The notes beneath the pieces were generated by a model. It did no database searches, had not been told where the DNA came from, and worked only from the letters and a program-made list of their open reading frames with translations. From a virus, in the IMG/VR virus record IMGVR_UViG_3300035698_010891, positions 1 through 47,758 of that record: a stretch of DNA of 47,758 bases. One strand, given 5' to 3'. Shown here piece after piece: positions 9,111-17,630 of this stretch. The position numbers were made by a program, and so were the translations under genes. The first letter of the stretch is position 1. Every line of letters starts with the position of its first letter.

Positions 9111-10302
9111 GCGGTATTTTATCAACTAACTTTGTAATCAAGGCCTTATGCCTAAGAAATCGTTTTGGATCCCGACCACCCGCATTAGACTTTCTACCGA
9201 CACACTTAGCATATTCTGTATTCTTATTAATACAAGAATCAAAACTAATCATATGAAAGTCTTTAACTCCAAGAGACTTACAAATCTCAATAGCAAACAG
9301 CGCAGTTAGACTTTTCTTTATTTTTAATTTTAATTGTGAAGTATTATATGAGTATGTTGGACGATTATTGTAAAGATACTTAATACCTGAAGGTACAATA
9401 ACACCAGCATTTTTTACTTTATATTTCTTCATATCATAAACCATAAGAAATGTTGGATTTGGAAGACTTAAAGACTCGATTTTAGTTATACTTTCGTTGA
9501 TTGCTAGAATCGGCGAGCTCTCGTCAGCAAAAGCATCCGCAGTTAGATTATCAAGACTTGGGCCTTTGCCAATGATGTAGGCAGTTTTATTTTTGAAGAT
9601 ACTCTCAAGACTTTCTACCTTATTGTCATCAAGCATCTTAGGAATCCATTTTAATTTGCCTACCCTAGTAAATTGCATGTCGAATAATTTTTCTAAGTTT
9701 GCGTCTTTACGAGTTAAGATTATTGTGCCATCTGGTAAATGCCTCACGCCCATTCTAAAAACTCCTTTAAATTTGCGACTAGCTTGGTTGTGTTGGATTA
9801 CAGCCTTGCCCATTTTATGCCTATCAAATATGCGAACATACTCGGATGGGATGGACTGTATGTCTATATTGTAATTTTCTGACTCCAAGAGACCTTGCAG
9901 GATTCTTTGCCGCAATGACCTAAAGTCACGCCATTGTGCCTCGATCCAGTTTTTAAGTAGGCGGTGGATTTCAGGACAATTCCTCAGATACATTGTTCCA
10001 CCTAGCAGCTGTGTACCATTCAAATAATGGGCTCCAAGATCACATTTGATAGTATCAAAGAGCTTTGGATATTGCATGATTTCGGAATCAGCATCAGTAT
10101 ATACAACGTCTTTGTCTGGAAACCTCTGCATAATGTCGAGTATAAATTCAGGTCGAATCGCAACATTAAGATACCAATGCTTGCGGCTTGGCACTTCTTC
10201 AACAATATGCGGTAAATGGAATGTCTCTAAAGAGCCTATAAGCTTGGTTACAACATCTTTGTATTCTGGAGTAAAGTACGAACAGATGATATAATTATTC
10301 AT
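9067..10302 (-). CDS. Glycosyltransferase fused to an MptE-like (DUF115) domain
   Basis: About 411 residues from ATG 10302, which has GAGAGGTGG just upstream; ATGs at 10335 and 10377 are possible longer starts overlapping the preceding gene. The N-terminal about 160 residues look like a nucleotide-sugar transferase, with a DxD-type metal site in VYTDADSEIM (residues 68-76). The second part (from residue 238, TAYIIGKGPSLDNL, then PILAINESI) matches the MptE-like/DUF115 family seen near flagellin and cell-surface glycosylation genes. It is the last gene of the leftward operon and converges on the other glycosyltransferases, so it probably belongs to the same pathway. Confidence 0.65.
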   Translation of the reverse strand: MNNYIICSYFTPEYKDVVTKLIGSLETFHLPHIVEEVPSRKHWYLNVAIRPEFILDIMQRFPDKDVVYTDADSEIMQYPKLFDTIKCDLGAHYLNGTQLLGGTMYLRNCPEIHRLLKNWIEAQWRDFRSLRQRILQGLLESENYNIDIQSIPSEYVRIFDRHKMGKAVIQHNQASRKFKGVFRMGVRHLPDGTIILTRKDANLEKLFDMQFTRVGKLKWIPKMLDDNKVESLESIFKNKTAYIIGKGPSLDNLTADAFADESSPILAINESITKIESLSLPNPTFLMVYDMKKYKVKNAGVIVPSGIKYLYNNRPTYSYNTSQLKLKIKKSLTALFAIEICKSLGVKDFHMISFDSCINKNTEYAKCVGRKSNAGGRDPKRFLRHKALITKLVDKIPLTWILPFDGQHPQS

Positions 10303-10324
10303 CGGTTTCTTCCACCTCTCTAGA

Positions 10325-11617
10325 TTATTTTGCATTCTGGCTATCTCTTGACTCATAGACAGGGGTAAACAATCCATCTGCAGAGGCCGTTAGCTTCTTG
10401 ATGGCATGTAACTCGATATCATAAGACCAAGTTTTGACATGCTTCTTGCATGTCCCCCACATAATTTGTTTGGGGGTATTTATAGTTTTTAATTGGACAG
10501 TTGAATATGGCGATCCGCCAATCCAAGAACCATTCATAATTATCTGGCAATTGGGCGCCACATCCCATGCAGCCACATTGTGAAAGTGCCCACAGAGAGC
10601 CAATTTGATTGGTAATTCTAGAGCATTGACCATTTTTAAAACATCTCTACTGCGACCATAGAAGGGAATCCCCATCCACCCTCTAGTTTCATTGCCATGG
10701 GAGAGAAGAATATTGTGACCAAACACACTAGCAACAAGAGTCGTAGACATTGATAAGTGAAAAATAACATTAGTAATTCCTTTAGCTTTACAAGTGAGTT
10801 CAATAATTTTCCAAAATACGGAGTCCCAATTTGATCGAACATTACCCTCGCCTTTTGAACTTCCTGAACGCCCATGATTTCCCCAAACTTGGTAGATATG
10901 GATTTCAGGAAAGACTTGAGCCCAATGAATAAGCGTCTCAGTAAGAGCATACGCCCCATCTATTACTTGGTCGATGAGTGGCCTGTCTATATTGAACTGC
11001 TGCCCTTTGAAAATTAATTCGCCTTCAACATCATCACCCGCTGCCCATATATTGAGTCTTGGAATCGGATATGCTTTAGCCTGTAGTGCTGCAATATCTA
11101 CAACAGCTTTACGAAGTATTTTATTATTATTTAAGAAAGAATTAAAGTCATAGGCATTCTTACCCATAGTTTCAGCAAGAGAGAATTTAGTTCCAATCTG
11201 TTCGTCAGAAAGCAAAAGATTAGCATGTTCAAAGTGATCTTTTGTTTCTTTGATTTCTGGAATCTCTATTTTGATAGGCTTTACTTTAGCTAATGCTGCT
11301 TCGACAGCCATGACAACCATTTGTTGGAAATTCTTTAGCTTGACATTTTCCTTGACAAGAAGACTATTTTGTTTTGTCAAAGAGTCAAAAAGCTTTGGAG
11401 AATTTTGTAGATCATCAATAGCTTCTTTAGAAATATCCCCAGACTGCACTATAGCAGCTAGATTCTCGAAAGTTCTAAATCTACGACGAACAGTAGATGT
11501 GCCAATCCCTCCAGCATTATCCCATTCAATATGGGTTGGGATTCTTCCATATTTTTTAAATAAGGTATTAAATTTCTCGATAATTTTTTCATTTGTAACA
11601 GTATTTTTACCAGACAT
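10325..11617 (-). CDS. Calcineurin-like metallophosphoesterase with N-terminal helix-turn-helix-like repeat
   Basis: A 430-residue protein with AGGAGG before the ATG. The C-terminal two-thirds carries metallophosphoesterase signatures: GDDVEGE, WGNHGR (the GNH motif), LLSHGNE and CGHFHN, which would ligate two metal ions. The N-terminal about 55 residues (KYGRIPTHIEWD, then STVRRRFRTFENL) resemble the small DNA-binding repeat seen beside HNH homing endonucleases. A predicted coiled coil (about residues 60-110) links the two. Substrate could be DNA ends (SbcD/Mre11-like) or RNA or nucleotide phosphate. It lies downstream of a DnaQ-like exonuclease, which favours nucleic acid. Confidence 0.75.
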   Translation of the reverse strand: MSGKNTVTNEKIIEKFNTLFKKYGRIPTHIEWDNAGGIGTSTVRRRFRTFENLAAIVQSGDISKEAIDDLQNSPKLFDSLTKQNSLLVKENVKLKNFQQMVVMAVEAALAKVKPIKIEIPEIKETKDHFEHANLLLSDEQIGTKFSLAETMGKNAYDFNSFLNNNKILRKAVVDIAALQAKAYPIPRLNIWAAGDDVEGELIFKGQQFNIDRPLIDQVIDGAYALTETLIHWAQVFPEIHIYQVWGNHGRSGSSKGEGNVRSNWDSVFWKIIELTCKAKGITNVIFHLSMSTTLVASVFGHNILLSHGNETRGWMGIPFYGRSRDVLKMVNALELPIKLALCGHFHNVAAWDVAPNCQIIMNGSWIGGSPYSTVQLKTINTPKQIMWGTCKKHVKTWSYDIELHAIKKLTASADGLFTPVYESRDSQNAK

Positions 11618-11627
11618 ATTTAGCCTC

Positions 11628-12260
11628 CTAAGCTATTAAGCCTTGTTCGAGTAGTTTTTTGTATACAGCTGCAGCTTTAACAGCATCATACAGCGCATAA
11701 TGTGCTTGAGAAGAATCCCATTCAATATTAAGAGTATTACATATATAATGTAATGAATACTTTTGATGTGGAACTCTCTCAGCATGCATTGCATACCTAT
11801 CATTAAGATATGCTACAGCAACCATTGTATCTCTAGGAATATAAAAGAATAACTCGTCATATATTTCTTGACCAAGCCAAGCTACCAAGAAATTACGGTC
11901 AAACTGAATATAGTTGTGGCCCATAGGCATTATTTTCTTCTGATTTCCAAAATCAGTATATGGAAGGTCTAATTTCTTATACCATTCTTGAAGTAAGTCT
12001 TTGACTTTTTCACAATCAAAACCATTCATTAGTACATCAGCAAAACGAGTTTTAGTAATTGCTTTTGGATCAACACGTTCTGGAAATTCAGGGCGTATTT
12101 TTACAGAAAATGGTATAATATCTCGACGTACTTCTAGATTGGATGTTAATGGTATAATTGCTACTTCATAAATTTCATGATAACCAGCAATCAGTCCTGT
12201 TGTCTCTGTATCTATGGCACACATCTGGTGGCCGTTCCAATGTAGCATTGAGTGTTTCAT
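11628..12260 (-). CDS. DnaQ-like 3'-5' exonuclease (DEDDh type)
   Basis: A 210-residue single-domain exonuclease. Motif I is DTETTG (residues 17-22), motif II is in the MGHNYIQFDRNF stretch, and motif III is near the C-terminus in SQAHYALYDAVKAAAVY, giving the His and Asp of the DEDDh class. Length fits stand-alone RNase T/epsilon-like enzymes. The polymerase in this window has its own exonuclease-like N-terminus, so this enzyme may act in nucleic-acid turnover, RNA processing or extra proofreading. It starts immediately after the preceding stop and has no strong ribosome site, so coupling is likely. Confidence 0.85.
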   Translation of the reverse strand: MKHSMLHWNGHQMCAIDTETTGLIAGYHEIYEVAIIPLTSNLEVRRDIIPFSVKIRPEFPERVDPKAITKTRFADVLMNGFDCEKVKDLLQEWYKKLDLPYTDFGNQKKIMPMGHNYIQFDRNFLVAWLGQEIYDELFFYIPRDTMVAVAYLNDRYAMHAERVPHQKYSLHYICNTLNIEWDSSQAHYALYDAVKAAAVYKKLLEQGLIA

Positions 12261-12485
12261 TTATTCTGCCCCAATTCGCAAGGATTCTAAAGTCTTTAGT
12301 ACCTCATCATAGTCTATAATTATTGCTCCACTTTCTTCGTCGATAAGGGCAGGAGATGTTAGTATATTATTGAAAGAAGCTACTGTCAATGAGTCTATCT
12401 CATCTAGTATCTTTATAACATTTCCATACTTTTCTTTTAAAGGTTTGCATCGAGGACAATCTGGTAAGGCTATCATTTCAAACAT
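12261..12485 (-). CDS. Glutaredoxin/thioredoxin-like small protein
   Basis: A 74-residue protein starting MFEMIALPDCPRC, with a CPRC redox motif at residues 10-13 at the expected end of a first beta strand. A Pro-containing SPALID strand follows around residue 44, in the place of the cis-Pro loop of the thioredoxin fold. Phage glutaredoxins commonly serve ribonucleotide reductase, but none is visible in this window. The gene has AAAGGAGT upstream and sits between a methyltransferase and an exonuclease in the leftward operon. Confidence 0.7.
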   Translation of the reverse strand: MFEMIALPDCPRCKPLKEKYGNVIKILDEIDSLTVASFNNILTSPALIDEESGAIIIDYDEVLKTLESLRIGAE

Positions 12486-12489
12486 TAAA

Positions 12490-13374
12490 TTACTCCTTTA
12501 CCCAAAGAACTTCTTTATGATTTATACGACTCTCGGCAACATGTTTCAAATGCGACTTATAGTTTCCTTCTGTATAGGCTATACTATCTATAGAACAGAA
12601 ACTTTCCCATTCGTATCTATTATCCCAGTCTTGATCTTCATATAGTGGATTAGAATATCCTGATACGGCTACAAAGCCTTCAAGATTAAAGATGGTTGCA
12701 ATAAGAGACTTATGGTCGTTTAAATCCATCATATGCTTGAAGGTTCCACCTGTTGTTTCGATATATGGTGGATCAAGATAAAAGACTGTATCCGATGAAT
12801 CATAATCTTTGATACAGTCATACCAATCTTGATTCTCAACTTGGACACGCTTGAATCTTTTATGGATAGCCGGAAATAATTTTATATTATTTCGGATTTT
12901 ACCAGCAGGAGATGATCCTGAAATCGTTGATCGTCCAAAATTACGTCCTATTTGCCCAAAAGAATACTGTGTCATATAGTACCATCTGGCAGCTCGTTCA
13001 ACATCATCTTCGACATTTTGCCAAGTGTCGTGACAAAATGCCCAATCTTCACGTGAATGTATGGTATTTTTTAGCCAGTCTACCATAGCCTGCATCTTTA
13101 CTTCGTCGCGCATACAGCGATAGAAAGCAACAACACCCGCATATCTATCATTGAAAACATCCAACTTGCTTGAGTCCCTGGCTAAAAGAACAGCGGCAGA
13201 ACCACCGAAAGGCTCAACATAGACATTTTTATAGGGGAGGCATGGAAGGATATTCAATACAGAACGCGACTTGCCACCTGGATATCCAAATGCTGCTCTC
13301 AAGATGAGTTTCTTTTCCGTTGCATTGGCGTCCAGATTTTCAAGATCATTGAAAATAGACTCAAGATCAGACAT
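12490..13374 (-). CDS. Dam-like DNA adenine N6-methyltransferase (D12 class), copy 1
   Basis: A 294-residue protein with class-alpha order: FGYPGGK (residues 29-35), VEPFGGS (53-59, the AdoMet-binding motif I) and catalytic DPPY (201-204). Length and motif order fit Dam/M.DpnII-type GATC methyltransferases (MethyltransfD12), though the true target cannot be read from sequence. AAAGGAGT precedes the ATG, 5 bases after the stop of the second Dam-like gene. The two genes share their N-terminal pattern and are diverged tandem duplicates. Likely role: protecting phage DNA from host restriction or marking replication state. Confidence 0.9.
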   Translation of the reverse strand: MSDLESIFNDLENLDANATEKKLILRAAFGYPGGKSRSVLNILPCLPYKNVYVEPFGGSAAVLLARDSSKLDVFNDRYAGVVAFYRCMRDEVKMQAMVDWLKNTIHSREDWAFCHDTWQNVEDDVERAARWYYMTQYSFGQIGRNFGRSTISGSSPAGKIRNNIKLFPAIHKRFKRVQVENQDWYDCIKDYDSSDTVFYLDPPYIETTGGTFKHMMDLNDHKSLIATIFNLEGFVAVSGYSNPLYEDQDWDNRYEWESFCSIDSIAYTEGNYKSHLKHVAESRINHKEVLWVKE

Positions 13375-13379
13375 TTAAG

Positions 13380-14201
13380 TTACTCCTTTATCCATAAAAC
13401 TTCTTTGACAGTACTTCGTTCTGTGCGGCAGATAGATACATTCTGTTTCCATTCTATTCTATCTGTCCAAAAGGTTTCGTCGTCATACAAGGGATGGGCA
13501 TATCCAGATATGGCAACGAATCCTTTTAGTTTCTTTATTGTTGTAATAATCTTTCTATGAGCCTCTTCAGTATGTAGCCTATTAAATAGGTATCTTGGGT
13601 CAGCGCCAAGATATGGCGGATCAAAATAATAAACAGTATCTGGCGAATCATATTCCAATGTACTCTGTAGCCAGTCTCCGCATTCAAAGACGACATTCTG
13701 AATACGCTTTGTAACATCGGGAAGTTCTTGTAATCGTTTATCAAGTGTGGTGGAGCATAACGGGGAAGTAGTACTCCGCGAATAGCCCAACCCACCACTT
13801 GAAAATGAATATACCATAGAATAAAGAAAACAAGCAGCCTGCTCGATAGGATCAAGATTAGCTTTCATTACTTGGTCATGGCAATATTCAAATTCTTCTC
13901 TAGAATTTACTGTTAGCTCTAGACGTTCTATCAATTGATCCAAAATGTCGGGCATCTGAAGCGTTTTGTAAAAGGATATGATACCAAAATGCATATCATT
14001 AGCGATTTCAAAATCCGACTTAGTTCGACGTAATAATATCGCGCAAGATCCGCAGAAGGGTTCTACATACGTCTTCCTATAAGGAAGATGCGGTAGAATC
14101 TTTGCTGCCATCTTGAGTTTGCCACCAGGATATCCAAATGGCGGTCTAAGAGGCTTTGAATCACCCTCTAATTCATTTAGGATATTTTCAAGATTATTCA
14201 C
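13380..14201 (-). CDS. Dam-like DNA adenine N6-methyltransferase (D12 class), copy 2
   Basis: A 273-residue protein with FGYPGGK at residues 22-28, VEPFCGS around 46-52 and DPPY at 194-197. I choose the GTG at 14201: it overlaps the previous stop as GTGA, and it yields a start (NNLENILNELE) that aligns with SDLESIFNDLE of copy 1. The ATG at 14219 would add six extra residues. It has its own divergent target-recognition region between motif I and DPPY, so the two copies may recognise different sites. It is followed directly by copy 1. Confidence 0.88.
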   Translation of the reverse strand: MNNLENILNELEGDSKPLRPPFGYPGGKLKMAAKILPHLPYRKTYVEPFCGSCAILLRRTKSDFEIANDMHFGIISFYKTLQMPDILDQLIERLELTVNSREEFEYCHDQVMKANLDPIEQAACFLYSMVYSFSSGGLGYSRSTTSPLCSTTLDKRLQELPDVTKRIQNVVFECGDWLQSTLEYDSPDTVYYFDPPYLGADPRYLFNRLHTEEAHRKIITTIKKLKGFVAISGYAHPLYDDETFWTDRIEWKQNVSICRTERSTVKEVLWIKE

Positions 14202-14515
14202 TTCGTGCGTACCGAACATGCACCAAGTCTAGGGCAATATATTCTGTCTTTCTTTTCACATTCTTCATGCTTAACAGCTTGCCTCTTTTCATATTCTGAC
14301 TTTTTTATTAAGTCATTGCCACATTTCGGACATACTAGCTCTTCGACATAGCTTGTATATTTTAGGAATAGACTCCGAAGTCCTGTAGCAAGATTATCTG
14401 CTGCTCCATTCGATGGACATTGAACAAGTATCCTCATTTCTCCCTCTATAATTTCTACAGCAGGTATGTTACCAATTAGCACTGTTCCTGAATTTATATT
14501 AATTTTATTAGGCAT
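14198..14515 (-). CDS. Zinc-ribbon protein
   Basis: A 105-residue protein. The N-terminal half is a small beta domain; the C-terminal half contains ELVCPKCGNDLI and later HEECEKKDRIYCPRLGAC, giving four or more Cys suited to a zinc ribbon. Its start overlaps the preceding gene by 8 bases and its stop overlaps the Dam-like gene as GTGA, so the three are translationally coupled. No specific function can be read. Confidence 0.6.
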   Translation of the reverse strand: MPNKININSGTVLIGNIPAVEIIEGEMRILVQCPSNGAADNLATGLRSLFLKYTSYVEELVCPKCGNDLIKKSEYEKRQAVKHEECEKKDRIYCPRLGACSVRTK

Positions 14516-15059
14516 TTTTTTCTTCTACTCCTATAATACTTCCACGTTCAGCCATCTCCATCTTGATTTCTTCAATCAACGACGGATGCAACTTATCCGT
14601 TAATGAGAATGGGAGCAATCCGCTAATGACTTTCTCCCGTGTTTCTAGGTAGCAAATCATGTTCCATGCAGCGGCACGGTCGTGCCTTTCGTCGGTCAAG
14701 CCGCCCGCGAGTTTGGTTGCATGTCGGAGGGCCGAGTCGATATAGATATAAAGAGGCAGACCTTTCTCCCAATTTCTATCTTCATATTTGACAGCCCCAT
14801 CGGCGAAGTGGGCGGCCAATTGTTGCAAGCCATAGAATGGCAATAGGTCAAAGCGTCCTTTTCCAGGAGCCATGTCCCGCAACGCTCCGGTATTGGCAAC
14901 ATCAGAACGATCACCAGAATCTGCTAGACCACGAACTTTATTAAAGTAGAAAGTAGCTACGTCCTTTTCTGACATACTTCGGAAGTCCTTTTCTGGAATA
15001 CAAACCCCCTCAAAGCTAAATGCGCAGGTGTACCCATGGTATCTCCAGTCACTTTTCAC
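14508..15059 (-). CDS. dATP/dGTP diphosphohydrolase-like protein (DUF5664/MazZ-like)
   Basis: A 183-residue protein from a GTG start with AGGAG 7 bases upstream. The conserved core GKGRFDLLPFYGLQQLA, then KYEDRNWEKG, then ALRHATKLAGG and DRAAAWNMICYL matches the dATP/dGTP diphosphohydrolase (DUF5664) family. Its all-helical metal-binding site is formed by Glu/Asp/His residues. Some members (MazZ) support 2-aminoadenine genomes by hydrolysing dGTP or dATP; others just adjust pools. The PurZ partner of the Z pathway is not in this window, so only a nucleotide-pool role is claimed. Confidence 0.75.
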   Translation of the reverse strand: MKSDWRYHGYTCAFSFEGVCIPEKDFRSMSEKDVATFYFNKVRGLADSGDRSDVANTGALRDMAPGKGRFDLLPFYGLQQLAAHFADGAVKYEDRNWEKGLPLYIYIDSALRHATKLAGGLTDERHDRAAAWNMICYLETREKVISGLLPFSLTDKLHPSLIEEIKMEMAERGSIIGVEEKNA

Positions 15060-15074
15060 GATTGTCTCCTTATT

Positions 15075-15944
15075 TTAAAGTTTTCCCATTGTTCGTAGGA
15101 CTCTTTTAATCTTAGTATTAACACATTTTTGTAATAATTTGAAGTTGAGAGTCGGCATCTTATGCTTCTTTACGATGTCCCATATTTCTTCTTGGACGAA
15201 GTCATACCACACTATGCCGAGTAGTTGTGGCATAAGACTTGTTGACCAGCCGCCATTTTGGTTCTCAATTTTAGCAAGAACTTTCAAAACAATCTCGTCC
15301 GTTAGATGCTCGTCTACAATATTAGCTTCAAGTTCATCATTTCTTTCTTTAGGAGTTTTCTCTATCTTGGGCTGCTTAATAACCATCTTAGCCCATGTTA
15401 TTCTACCGTAGCGATTCATAAAATCATAGTTTTTAATAACGATGCCTTCACCTATTTCTCCTTCTTGCATTAGCCATACATTTGCATCTCGGCACATTTC
15501 TAATTCAGTTATTGATGGGTAGTCTAAAATAGCAACATGTGGGATTGCATAAATTTTAAAAGGATATAGTTCTTCAAAGTATTCTTCATGGCGTAGAAAC
15601 TTACCGTCTTCCCAAACATCGAAAACATAAAACTTACGCCAAGAAGTTTCATGATATGTGCGCAGCGTATGGGGTACAAGCCACTCACCATATAGCCTGC
15701 GATTAGGATATTTAGTTAGATAGTCTTTGATGCCTTCATGCCCATGAATATATTCTGCAAAGCCTTGTAGGCCCTCTTCGCCGAGTTCATGATTTCGAGA
15801 TCCACAACAGACGATACCGTTATTTAGGTATGCGGAGGCGTTAGCCCCATCGATTTTTGGGAAGATGTGGCATTTGCCGTCAAGAATGCCCTCCACTTCA
15901 GATGACCCTATACGTTCGAGATGGATGTATTTCATGAAGTTCAC
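15075..15944 (-). CDS. RNA ligase (Rnl2/PF09414-like)
   Basis: About 289 residues from GTG 15944, which has AGGAG 7 bases upstream; an ATG nine bases downstream is the alternative. Nucleotidyltransferase motifs appear in order: motif I FPKIDGAN with the adenylated Lys at about residue 30, motif III-like RRLYGEWLVPH with FYVFDV, motif IV EGIVIKNY, and motif V TWAKMVIK. The rest is helical and lacks an OB fold, as in RNA ligases rather than DNA ligases. A DNA ligase is encoded separately at 37818. A role in tRNA or mRNA repair after host anticodon nuclease attack is plausible but inferred. Confidence 0.85.
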   Translation of the reverse strand: MNFMKYIHLERIGSSEVEGILDGKCHIFPKIDGANASAYLNNGIVCCGSRNHELGEEGLQGFAEYIHGHEGIKDYLTKYPNRRLYGEWLVPHTLRTYHETSWRKFYVFDVWEDGKFLRHEEYFEELYPFKIYAIPHVAILDYPSITELEMCRDANVWLMQEGEIGEGIVIKNYDFMNRYGRITWAKMVIKQPKIEKTPKERNDELEANIVDEHLTDEIVLKVLAKIENQNGGWSTSLMPQLLGIVWYDFVQEEIWDIVKKHKMPTLNFKLLQKCVNTKIKRVLRTMGKL

Positions 15945-15954
15945 TTGTATTCTC

Positions 15955-16371
15955 CTAATCAATACTAAATGGTTGATTAACATATTCAGTTGTTGGGGTA
16001 TATGGAAAAGTAACTAGAGTGCGGCTCTTGGAGTTTGTATAACATGCACCGTTCGGTTCTCGAAATACACGACCATCAATATCGTATGAGCCATTAGCGT
16101 CTTTGAATACATTACTGCAACGTTTGTGTTGAAACAGCCCTTTGCCATCAACTTCAATCCACTGGTCGAGTTCGTCGGTAATGGGCGTAAGCGTTTCGTA
16201 GGCGGCTACTTTGTTAAACAACTGGCGGCATCTTGACGCAGACATACCAGAGTGCTCTTGTTCGGCAAATACCTTAATCAATTCCATTACTGCCTCGCCG
16301 ATTGCGCCATCATAGTCAAAGAACCCTGCCAACCTCAACTCTGTTTCTGCAAACTCTATTAAATTACTCAT
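15955..16371 (-). CDS. Hypothetical phage protein
   Basis: A 138-residue protein with AGGAG before the ATG. The first half is helical and acidic (EFAETELRLAGFFDYDG, then AVMELIKVFAEQEHSG). The second half is beta-rich with Cys and Tyr/Asn residues. It resembles conserved early-region phage proteins of unknown function, but I cannot name a family. It lies between a methyltransferase and the RNA ligase and ends 11 bases before the ligase GTG. Confidence 0.6.
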   Translation of the reverse strand: MSNLIEFAETELRLAGFFDYDGAIGEAVMELIKVFAEQEHSGMSASRCRQLFNKVAAYETLTPITDELDQWIEVDGKGLFQHKRCSNVFKDANGSYDIDGRVFREPNGACYTNSKSRTLVTFPYTPTTEYVNQPFSID

Positions 16372-16383
16372 TAATCATTCTCC

Positions 16384-17619
16384 TTATTTCAGTAGCTCAT
16401 TAAGAGCGGTCTTTGGGTCTAATCCATATAGTATTCTTGCTTTTGCTATCTTGACATATTCGATCTCCAAATCAATTCCTATAAATCTGAATCCTTCTAG
16501 CACCGCCGCCTTGCCCGTCGAGCCACTGCCCATGAACGGGTCGAGGATAACGCCATCGGGCGGTGTGATTAGCTTGCACAGATACCGCATGAGCGCCGTC
16601 GGCTTGACTGTTGGATGATCGTTACAGCGTGTGCTTCTTCGCGGATTGCCACTACCGGTTAGGAAATTACCATCATCAATATTACCCTGCATTGAGCCGC
16701 TACGTTTTGCCTCGAAGCCGTCTAGCCCCTCGTCCCTATCCTGCTTGCTTGCTTTAGCTTGGTAGAAAAAGCGGGCGGAGTCATTCGAGAATACCTCTGT
16801 TACCTCGTCGCTCCCGTCGTGGATGATATTCGCGGGGAAGCGACCTTGATTACCTCTAGATACTGCCTTGAAACCCCATCCTTGCTCATTAGTGTCTAAG
16901 GCATGCCCGTCAGAACTTGTGGATAAATCCTCATTATGTTGCACCCTGCACCCGTCAACGTTTATCCCGCCCGTTCCGTGCTGTAGGACATTATTGGCTA
17001 CTGTGCCGACGATGGGTTTGCGGGCGAGGATTATCGGCTCCCACGCGGGCTTGAGTGCCGTGCCCCAACCCGACCACGACTTCGCCGCATCGGTTGCGGG
17101 CGCGGTCAGTCGTCCGGCATTTTCACCGCGCACTTCCATGCCCCCGTCTTTTTCCCTGTCTCTTTTAGATTCACGCCAGTTAGGTGATACCCCTAAATCA
17201 ATCGGCGTTGCTCCCGCCTGCTTATCAATCGCCTTTGATATGTCCATTGATTTCGGGAATCCGCTACCGTAAAGCCATCCGATGGTGTCGCGTATCTGCC
17301 AGCCCGCGTCCTCGATTGCGACGGCGAGCCGGTGGAATGTCCTTGTCCCGCCGAACGCCAGAATGTGTGCGCCCGGCTTCGCAACCCGCAATGCCTCGCG
17401 CCAGAACGCCACGCCCGGCACACCATGATCCCAACCCTTGCCCATGAATTCTAAGCCATATGGCGGGTCGGTAACAATGGCATCGACACTATCGGCGGGC
17501 ATGTCTTTCATCATGTCGAGACAGTTACTGAAGAATAGTGTTACCTTATCGCTTTGATAGTATAGAGTATCAACACCATTCTCTGTACTCAGTAGGTCGT
17601 GTAGAGGATTTTCACCCAT
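16384..17619 (-). CDS. Site-specific DNA methyltransferase (N4-cytosine/N6-adenine, beta-type order)
   Basis: A 411-residue protein with DPPYG early (residues 51-55) and FMGSGSTG late (about 362-369), the motif order of the N6_N4_Mtase (PF01555) family. HPTVKPTALMRYL lies just before the AdoMet motif, as is typical. The middle (SWSGWGTALKPAWEPIILA) is common in phage and prophage members. Its DNA is strikingly GC-rich compared with the AT-rich genes around it, suggesting recent transfer. Together with the two Dam-like enzymes it gives the phage three methyltransferases. Confidence 0.88.
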   Translation of the reverse strand: MGENPLHDLLSTENGVDTLYYQSDKVTLFFSNCLDMMKDMPADSVDAIVTDPPYGLEFMGKGWDHGVPGVAFWREALRVAKPGAHILAFGGTRTFHRLAVAIEDAGWQIRDTIGWLYGSGFPKSMDISKAIDKQAGATPIDLGVSPNWRESKRDREKDGGMEVRGENAGRLTAPATDAAKSWSGWGTALKPAWEPIILARKPIVGTVANNVLQHGTGGINVDGCRVQHNEDLSTSSDGHALDTNEQGWGFKAVSRGNQGRFPANIIHDGSDEVTEVFSNDSARFFYQAKASKQDRDEGLDGFEAKRSGSMQGNIDDGNFLTGSGNPRRSTRCNDHPTVKPTALMRYLCKLITPPDGVILDPFMGSGSTGKAAVLEGFRFIGIDLEIEYVKIAKARILYGLDPKTALNELLK

Positions 17620-17630
17620 TATTTAATTCC

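Noticed and set aside
16868-17447. Plus-strand frames inside the GC-rich methyltransferase
   Set aside because: They are antisense shadows of a high-GC gene with intact DPPYG and FMGSGSTG motifs.
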